DNA of 64,000 nt, taken from contig OZ024825.1 in NCBI GenBank assembly GCA_964016985.1, positions 6,757,056 through 6,821,055 on the forward strand. The letters run 5' to 3'. Both the position numbers and the translations under genes were made by a program. This document shows positions 56,790-64,000 of the stretch, piece by piece (the stretch's first letter is position 1; every line of letters begins with the position of its first letter). Source of the DNA: Anodontia alba. Taxonomy: Eukaryota > Mollusca > Bivalvia > Lucinida > Lucinidae. The notes beneath the pieces are model-generated. The model was not told where the DNA came from, did no database searches, and was given only the letters and a program-made list of their open reading frames with translations.

Positions 56790-58388
56790 TTTTTTTTTGA
56801 AAAAAAAATTTGCTTACTTTACTAGTGTTTTCTAAAAAAAAAACAACAAAAAAAACCTCTATAGGGGTTTTTTGAAATTGTTAAAAAAAAGGCTGTTTTT
56901 TAGTGTTTTTTTCTTTTTTTGGAAAAAAAAATTCCTTCTGTTCCAAGTGTCTTTTTTGGAAATTTCTTCCCTATATAGGCGACGGAACCTCCTAGTTCAC
57001 GTCGATCGATGTATGTTCAAAATGTTGAAAATTGGCTGAATTTAAGGAACTTGGAAAAAAAATTTGCTTGGTTTATAGTGTTTTCTAAAAAATAAAAAAA
57101 ACCTGTATTCCGCACTGTTTAAATTTTTCGATTTTCATGGAATAACTAGGATAGTAACAGTGTGGAATACTAACGAAGATAAGAACTCCATGTTTTTATT
57201 TGCTTATAGATGGCAATATTTGAGTTTTGTAAAAACTTGGAAAAAAATTTGCTTGGTTTACTAGTGTTTTCTAAAAAATAAAAAAAAAAACCTCTATAGG
57301 TTTTTTTTTGAAATTCTTAAAAAAGGCTGTTTTTAGTGTTTGTTTTTTTTGTGTTTTTTTTTTTTTAAAACAAATTTCCTTCTGTTCCAAGTGTCTTTTT
57401 TGGAAATTTCTTCCCTATATAGGCGACGGAACCTCCTAGTTCACGTCGATCGATGTATGTGCAAAAATGTTGAAAAATGGCTATTTTTCAATTTTTTCAG
57501 AATTGTGTATTTTATACTGTTTTAGACAATTAATAAATGATGGATTTTTGAGTTGATTTTGCGTTTTTTATTATCAAATATGAATGGAATTATTATCTTC
57601 GTTAGTATTCCACACTGTCCTATGGACTACTGTATTCCGCACTGTTTAAATTTTTCGAATTTCATGGAATAACTAGGATAGTAACAGTGTGGAATACTAA
57701 CGAAGATAAGAACTCCATGTTTTTATTTGTTTATAGATGGCAATATTTGAGATTTGTAAAAACTTGGAAAAAAATTTGCTTGGTTTACTAGTGTTTTTCT
57801 AAAAAATAAAAAAAAAACCCTCTATAGGGTTTTTTTGAAATTCTTAAAAAAGGCTGTTTTTACTGTGTGTGTTTTTTTTGTTTTTTTTTTTGAAAAAAAT
57901 TTCCTTCTGTTCCAAGTGTCTTTTTTGGAAATTTCTTCCCGATATAGGCGACGGAACCTTCTAGTTCACGTCGATCGATGTATGTGCAAAAATGTTGAAA
58001 AATGGCTATTTTTTAATTTTTTCAGAATTGTGTATTTTATACTGTTTTAGACAATTAATAAATGATGGATTTTCGAGTTGATTTTGCGTTTTTTATTATC
58101 AAATATGAATGGAATTTCTGTCTTCATTAGTATTCCACACTATCCTATGGACTACTGTATTCCGCACTGTTTAAATTTTTCGAATTTCATGGAATAACTA
58201 GGATAGTAACAGTGTGGAATACTAACGAAGATAAGAACTCCATGTTTTTATTTGTTTATAGATGGCAATATTTGAGATTTGTAAAAACTTGGAAAAAAAT
58301 TTGCTTAGTTTACTAGTGTTTTTCTAAAAACTAAAAAAAACCCTCTATAGGGGTTTTTTTGAAATTCTTAAAAAAGGCTGTTTTTAGT

Positions 58389-58422
<34 letters not shown>

Positions 58423-58603
58423 AAAAAAAATTTCCTTCTGTTCCAAGTGTCTTTTTTGGAAATTTCTTCCCTATATAGGCGACGGAACCTCCTAGTTCAC
58501 GTCGATCGATGTATGTGCAAAAATGTTGAAAAATGGCTATTTTTTAATTTTTTCAGAATTGTGTATTTTATACTGTTTTAGACAATTAATAAATGATGGA
58601 TTT
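56790..58603. repeat. Tandem ~530-bp repeat with internal hairpins
   Basis: Four units, the first and last incomplete. The marker CTAGTTCACGTCGATCGATG recurs at 56992, 57436, 57961 and 58492 (spacings 444, 525, 531). Each full unit has T-rich tracts and a hairpin of TATCTTCGTTAGTATTCCAC and its mirror (57593-57709, 58118-58235). An inverted copy of the marker sits at about 56527. The small plus-strand frames shared by units have no recognisable domain. Confidence 0.88.
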
Positions 58604-58962
58604 TAGGGTGAAGTTAGCTAGCTGTAATAGTGCTGTAAACCCCACAGTGGTTTGCTCTACTGACCGTTCTAAGACGGTGGTCCCGGTGTTAATCTTACTA
58701 TTTGTTGCTTTGTGGTTTATTCTACGAGGCGATTTGTTGTATGTCTTTCCGTGTGTCATTTTGTTCTTGTGTGTTTTCAGTCCTTTTAGTATTGCGATTA
58801 CCTCGCTTGGGGAATGGAGAGCTAATCTTAGTGCTTTTCGTACGTTTGTTCGGTTTGTACTTGTTTGGATTGGTCGGTTTCCTCTTCCTCTTAGGGTCTG
58901 GGAAGGGCTGCGGTTTGTGATTGTGGCACTCCCTGGACTTTTCTCTTACCTTTTTTTTGTGG
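58604..58962 (+). mobile_element. Naiad 3' tail inserted in tandem repeat
   Basis: Begins AGGGTGAAGTTAGCTAGCTG inside the last ~530-bp unit, ends at the fixed end CTCTTACC plus T-run. Confidence 0.78.
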
Positions 58963-59054
58963 CTGCGTAAAATCGATTTAAGTCCCCCAGTAAGGTGTGG
59001 TTGTTTTTTTTCTCTGACCATTCCAAGGCAATGCTTCCGCTGTTTTTAACCTTG

Positions 59055-59505
59055 TGTTATTTTGTTCTTGTATTTTTCAGTCCTTTTAGCAATGCGATTA
59101 CCTTGCTTGGGGAAGAGAGAGCTAATCTTAGTGCTTTTCGTACGTTTGTTTGATTTGCGCTTGTTTGGTTTTGTCTATTTCCCAGTTTCACGTGGTGTCT
59201 GGGATGGGCTGTGGTTCTTGATGGTGGCACCCCTTCGACTTTTCTCTTACTTTTTGTTTTGCTATTTTTTGTCATTTTATGTCTTTGCATGTATGTCCTG
59301 ATGATATCTTTTTTATTTTGGATACACGTTTGGCTATTATTTTTGGGAAAGAGACTGTCCCTTTGGCTTTCTGCTAGTAGTGTTTCGATTGTGGTGCCGA
59401 TGCTTTAAGTGTGTCATTCTTTCCTTTTGGTATCTTGGAAGGATAGGGTTAGGTAATTGTATAGATTCCTGATCATTACCATCCTTTCCATTTACATTGT
59501 AATGC
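59055..59505 (+). mobile_element. Naiad 3' tail plus diverged tail
   Basis: 59055-59260 is a plus-sense standard tail end (GGCACCCCTTCGACTTTTC). 59261-59505 matches the diverged subfamily in plus sense (TGGAAGGATAGGGTTAGGTA, TTCCTGATCATTACC), the same pair as at 18120-18885. Confidence 0.6.
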
Positions 59506-59757
59506 GGGTAATGTATCAGAACTTAAGTCTGAGAAACGAGGAATAAATATAGCAATTTAAATATAAGGCATTTATAAAAAAAAATAAAAATAAAAATAAA
59601 AAAATATAAAATAAATAAATATATAAATAAAAAAAATAAACTTGATGACCCGAAAGATATGCTGGACCAAACAAAAAAAAAATATAGAAAATGTGAATCT
59701 TTTTGTAACTGGCTCAGTCTAAATACCTCCATCATCAAAAGCAGAATGTTAGGTTAA

Positions 59758-60948
59758 GTTTTCAACAAACTCAAAAATCTTGCTGTAAATGACGAAATAT
59801 ATTAAATGGGAGACTATAGAATATAGATCTGAAAAACGGAAAGGATAGTGCAACATGGAAACAACTTGTCGATTTCAATGATCTTAGCCAACTCATGAAA
59901 GAACCTAAAAGAGTCACTGCTCATTATGAAACGCTTATTGATCATGTCTATGCCGCCTCTCAAATTAACACAGCTGACGGTTTTTGTTCCTTACTTAGCA
60001 ATTAGTGATCACTATCCGGTCTGTTTTACACGTTAAACACTTAACATTAAAATTAAAAGAAATTGTCTTAAATGAATAGAGTGTTGTTACTTCAAAACAT
60101 TTAATGAAGAAACTTTTCTATCTCTGTCTGATTTTTCTGAAGTCAGAGCCACTCTTACTATTTCACGAAACACAGACTATATGTTTTCAAATTGGAGCAG
60201 GTCTTTTATGACGACCTTGAACAAACATGTTCCTTATAAAAGTAAAAGAGTAAAAATAGAAATGCATCCTTAATGGTATAATGATGAAATTCAAATGTCC
60301 ATTAAGAACAATGATACATATCACAAATAAAAAAAAAATAACTTGAAGCAATTCAATATTTTGAAGAATAAATTAAAAGTTTCAATACGGTCTTCTTAAA
60401 AAAATAAATTCCAAAGCAACAACAATGATAATAAACACATTTGGAAACATTAAAAAATATATTCTTGGCCAATCTACAAACAGTACCGTACCTGACGAAA
60501 TTCTTTTTGACAATGAAACAGTCAGTGAATCGAAAGCTATAGCAGACATACTTAACTTACATTTCGCCACAATAAGTGACAAATTAAAACCCCAACATCC
60601 ATCACATGACACCGATTGCGACTACTTTGAAACGCTTTGTTGATGCAAAAGTGCCAAGTAACGTAAAATTCAGCATGCCGTTGATAAAACTTTCTGAACT
60701 GCTTCCCAGCATACAATCATTCGCTGCAACTAAAGCAAATGACCCAGATAGCATCACACCAAAAGTTTTAAAGTCGTCAGGCCCTTTCTACTAAAAAAAA
60801 TAATTAAAATAAGCATTAATAAAGGACAGTTTCCTTACATCTTTAAAGAAGAATAGATGCTCCTAATACATAGAGGCGGGCCAAAACATGATCTGTGTAA
60901 GTATCGACCAATATCAATTTTACTAATTTTATCTGAAGGGAAAGAAAG
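59758..60948 (+). pseudogene. CR1/L2/Jockey-like LINE remnant (endonuclease end, RT start)
   Basis: Plus-strand remnant of a non-LTR retrotransposon ORF2. Seen in order: DSATWKQLVDFNDLSQL, EPKRVT and ETLIDHVYA; the endonuclease motif SDHYPV after a frameshift at about 60002; a linker with LNLHFATISDKL; ISELL-type segment with FAATKANDPDSITPKVLK; GQFPYIFKE; and GPKHDLCKYRPISIL, the start of the RT. Several stops and frame changes. Continues after a MITE insertion. Confidence 0.8.
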
Positions 60949-61274
60949 TACAGTCGATTTTCGTTATCTCGAATTCCAAGGGACTCACTGAAACAGTACC
61001 CCGACATATTAGAGTTGAGAGAGTGAGGAAAACAATAAATTGAACAACCACATTTAACAAATGAATATGTAATATGACTCCTGAAGTTAGAAATATATAT
61101 ATAAAATAATGTGAAAAAGAGGAGAAATTGCTCCTTAGGAGTTATTTCTCCTCTTTTCCACATTATTTTGTTACCTGTTGTCATAGTTTCATGTTAAAAC
61201 AGGGACCAGATTTTCACTTCGAGATAAGCAGTAATTCGAAATAAGCGAGGTCGAGATAACGAGGTTCCACTGTA
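60949..61274. mobile_element. Pogo/Tigger-like MITE, copy 3, inside LINE
   Basis: Ends TACAGTCGATTTTCGTTATC and GATAACGAGGTTCCACTGTA with TA on both sides. LINE-like coding resumes at 61275 (VEISLSTRS-type reading), so removal of the MITE plus one TA restores continuity. Confidence 0.8.
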
Positions 61275-61319
61275 TGTAGAGATATCGCTCTCAACACGCA
61301 GTATATGATGTTGTTTAGC

Positions 61320-61895
61320 AAAAAAGGTAAGAGAAAAGTCCAGGGAGTGCCACAATATAACAAACCGCAGCCCTTCCCAGACCCCAAGAGGAACAGGAAA
61401 CCGACAAATCCAAACAAGCACAAATCGAACAAACGTACGAAAAGCACTAATATTAGCTCTCTCTTCCCCAAGCGAGGTAATCGCAATACTAAAAGGACTA
61501 AAAACACAAGAACAAAATGACACACGGAAAGACATACAATAATTCGCCTCGTAGAATAAACCACAAAGCAACAAAGAGTAAGACTAACACCGGGACCACC
61601 GCCTTAGAACGGTCAGTAAAGTAAACCACCGGGGGGTTTAAAGCACTTTTACAGCTAGCTAACTTCACCCTGGGTCCCGATGCTACTCTTAATACAGAAA
61701 CACATAAAAATTCGGTTCGCATAAAGGCTCCCAACTCAGTCAATGCATCAAAGCGAAACCACAAAAATCAAATTAATTACCATGAAAAACAAAGACGAGT
61801 TCTCATGGCTAATTCTAATGTATGCCAGAGTAAATGAAAACCAATAGTTGAACCACGGCAGGCCAAGCGAAAGACATATCGTCAAGCCCCAACCC
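61320..61895 (-). mobile_element. Naiad 3' tail, full length
   Basis: Fixed end at 61320 after an A-run, ends at ATATCGTCAAGCCCCAACCC. It borders a coding-like fragment to the right. Confidence 0.8.
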
Positions 61896-62399
61896 TATAG
61901 ACAGGCAATAGGTAGCTACGTTGGCCACACAAATCTACCCATCCAACAATGCACGATTTATGATTCAGTTTCAGGGTCCAACGACTCTATGGCTACTTAA
62001 ACGACGACTGGGAAACAGAGTGACAGGGAGGACATCGGTACGATAGACTTGGATAGTGAACCAAGTTATGAAGACCTTAGATCGATGGAGTCTTACCTTA
62101 AGAACCCCGAAAGAGATGACCAAGATAAAAACGGAGAGAAGACATCGGAAGACAACGACGTGTTTCTCAGAAACTTGGTCCTGGACCGAGTCAACCATGA
62201 GAACTATCCACTCATTGTTCAAAAGGACATGTTGAGAGAGCTAGAGAATATTTGTCAGACGTGATCGAGTATCTGTGTTATATCGACAAAAGTATATTGT
62301 ATCGATCTATTTTGAATACAGATTGGCACCTAAACACGTCATCAGCGCAATCACTGCACGTAGCCATCAAGGAAGCTGTTTGTATACTGTTTGTTTTCA
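61896..62399 (+). pseudogene. Unrecognised coding-like fragment
   Basis: A plus-strand frame is open from about 61896 to 62264 except for one stop at 61998. It contains acidic SEPSYEDLRSMESYLKNPE, TSEDNDVFLRNLVLDRV and NYPLIVQKDMLRELEN. A shifted frame continues from 62252 (YLCYIDKSILYRS, LHVAIKEAVCILF). Codon-like texture suggests a decayed gene. Its closeness to the capsid-like fragment on the same strand suggests one large DNA element, but no domain was identified. Confidence 0.45.
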
Positions 62400-62665
62400 C
62401 AAAAAAAGGTAAGAGAAAAGTCCAGGGAGTGCCACAATCACAAACCGCAGTCCTTCCCAGACCCCAAGAGGAAGAGGAAACTGACAAATCTAAACAAGCA
62501 CAAACCGAACAAACGTACGAAAAGCACTAAGATTAGCTCTCTCTTCCCCAAGCGAGGTAATTGCAATACTAAAAGGACTGAAAAACACAAGAACAAAATG
62601 ACACACGGAAAGACATACAACAAATCGCCTCGTAGAATAAACCACAAAGTAACAAGGAGTAAGAC
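62400..62665 (-). mobile_element. Naiad 3' tail, partial
   Basis: Fixed end at 62400 after A-run, to AACCACAAAGTAACAAGG. Inserted between two coding-like segments on the plus strand. Confidence 0.75.
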
Positions 62666-63177
62666 ACCATTGGACACACTTTTAGTCCCAGACAAACACA
62701 TCGCTGTCGTAAAAGAAAGTATTTAAGTAGCCTTTGTTCCTTGTGTTTTCAACTTCGATGAAGGATTTCTTCGTAATTGCCACAGCCGAAGGTGTAGTTT
62801 ACGGACATGAAAACACATCCGCGGATTTCTTTGCATCCCCACTCCACCCCCTCCCCTCTTCCTCCGCTCACCGTGGCTGCAAAGACTAAAAGGAGAATGG
62901 GAATGCGCTTTGGTCGAATTAGTGATGGAATATCTAATCACCCCTAAATCCGTCAGATTTTCGATGAGACCTAAACCCATGGACGTAAATATCAGCTGCA
63001 GAAAAAACATCGAGATTCAGGGACATTATAAGAAATACTTGAGGGAACGTTACTTCGATCCAAGATATGTGAGAGTACAGACGGTATGGCGGGAACTAGC
63101 CAGATTCCGTATGATGGATGATAATTTCAACCCTGTGACCTTTTCGTCCGATAAATTACACTGCGTCCTTCAGTTCA
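62666..63177 (+). pseudogene. Capsid (penton)-like fragment, possible Polinton/Maverick relic
   Basis: An ATG at 62758 opens a frame with an N-terminal strand, then HENTSADF and a proline-rich stretch. It shifts frame near 62880 into LKGEWECALVEL, a word typical of Polinton/Maverick minor capsid (penton) proteins, where an ENT-x-S-x-F plus L-x-G-x-WE-x-AL start is usual. The second frame runs open to about 63177 and ends VTFSSDKLHCVLQFK, before a Naiad tail. A short upstream frame stops at 62726. The assignment rests on motif memory, not alignment. The frameshift makes it non-functional. Confidence 0.42.
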
Positions 63178-63478
63178 AAAAAGGTAAAAGAAAAAACCCA
63201 GGGAGTGCCACAATCACAAGACGCAGCCCTTCCCAGACATCAAGAGGAAGAGGAAACGGACAAAACCAAACAAGCACAAATCAAACAAAATACGACAAAC
63301 ACTAAGATTAGATCTCTCCTCCCCAAGCAAGGTAATCGCAATGCTCAAAGGACTAAAAAATACATTGACAAAATAACACCAGGTAAGAATTAAAACAAAT
63401 CGCATCGTAGAGTAAACTACAAAGCCACAAAGAGTAAGACTAACACCGGGACCACCGTCTTAGAACGGCCAATAGAAT
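63178..63478 (-). mobile_element. Naiad 3' tail, partial
   Basis: Fixed end at 63178, ending GAACGGCCAATAGAATAAAA, where a second tail's A-run begins. Confidence 0.72.
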
Positions 63479-63864
63479 AAAAAAAAAAAGGTAAGAGAAA
63501 AGCCCTGGGATTGCCACAATCACAAACCGCAGCCCTTCCCAGACACCAAGAGGAAAATAAGTATCAGGAGGAAGAGAAATACAAAAGGTGACTAACCATC
63601 GAGGCGTTTAAAGCACTTTTACACCTAGCCAATTTCACCCTGCGTCGCGATGCTACTCTTTATACAAAAATACATAAAAAATTCGGTTCGCCTAAAGGCT
63701 CCCAACTCAGTCAATGCATCAAAGTGAAAACATGAAAATCAAATTAATCGCTATGTAAACAGAGTACTCATGGCTAATTCTACTGTATACTAGAGTAAAT
63801 GAAAACCAATAATTGAACCACGGCGGGCCGAGCCAAAAACATATCGTCAAGCCCCAACCCACTG
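63479..63864 (-). mobile_element. Naiad 3' tail joined to RT fragment
   Basis: Fixed end at about 63489 with an internal deletion of roughly 220 bp near 63560-63600. The distal side passes into the RT C-terminus at about 63865, a further tail-RT junction. Confidence 0.75.
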
Positions 63865-64000
63865 GTCAAAGTTTTACGAAGAGGCCGACATTGAGTCCGA
63901 GGCCCGAACCGCCGTCGTGCAATAAGAGTGAAGCATAGCTATCAACAATGATTGGATTGATAACTATAGTCAGTTCTTTTATTATAACGGTTAATAAGTT
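63865..64000 (-). pseudogene. Naiad RT C-terminus, cut by window edge
   Basis: Matches 5946-6090 and 25230-25400 (GAGGCCCGAACCGCCGTCGTG region). Frame damaged. Continues beyond the window. Confidence 0.7.

Noticed and set aside
57340..58581. Three near-identical 60-70 codon ORFs (FLLFQVSFLEISS type)
   Set aside because: They repeat because the ~530-bp unit repeats. No domain, and starts lie in poly(T) tracts.
1..64000. CRISPR array, operons, bacterial promoters
   Set aside because: Repeats found are eukaryotic transposons and satellites; spliced exons with GT-AG borders show a eukaryotic locus.

Overview
The window reads as nuclear DNA of an animal, most likely a bivalve mollusc: AT-rich, intron-rich, sparsely coding, with extracellular-domain exons scattered through dense transposon debris. 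The bivalve call is inferred from the mix of Naiad-type Penelope-like elements, Helitrons with internal minisatellites, many palindromic MITEs, and PAN, EGF and C-type lectin exons. No sequence here fixes the species.

Host genes. All recognisable host coding lies on the minus strand. One large secreted or membrane-type gene runs from about 36 kb to beyond the left edge. In transcript order it has a PAN/apple exon (35864-36097), then up to twelve single-domain EGF exons. Intact ones are exactly 120 bp and phase 1-1, so an exon can be gained, lost or skipped without a frame change. The EGF exons fall into four sequence types: D (three copies, 21.5-31.8 kb), then C, B and A, which recur as a cassette with their introns over 1-20.6 kb. 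Several cassette copies are decaying: one B exon is cut by a retroelement tail, one B exon carries a 20-bp frameshifting duplication, and one C exon lacks 11 bp and has a MITE beside its acceptor. At 54064-54299 a C-type lectin exon with an in-frame stop is probably the last exon of a second minus-strand gene. First exons, promoters and poly(A) sites were not found.

Retroelements. Fragments of Naiad-type Penelope-like elements occur throughout. The 28.6-30.3 kb copy shows the permuted order (Cys-rich GIY-YIG-type region before the reverse transcriptase); the 11.25-12.29 kb copy keeps a long open RT. A repeat of about 600 bp, present about two dozen times, is read here as the 3' tail of these elements, because it abuts the RT C-terminus at several independent junctions and nearly all copies share one fixed end. 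A CR1/L2/Jockey-like LINE remnant lies at 59.8-61.3 kb. A degraded capsid-type (Polinton/Maverick penton-like) coding fragment lies at 62.8-63.2 kb.

DNA elements and satellites. There are twelve copies of a ~270-bp MITE with a palindromic core, several smaller MITE families, two foldback families and two tRNA-derived SINEs. Two Helitrons with canonical ends appear to have entered a Naiad copy as one unit. A 42-bp minisatellite (44.0-46.3 kb) shares its core with the Naiad tail. A ~530-bp tandem repeat with hairpins fills 56.8-58.6 kb. CA, TA, AGT, AAT and homopolymer runs are common. Nesting is frequent and gives a relative order of insertions.
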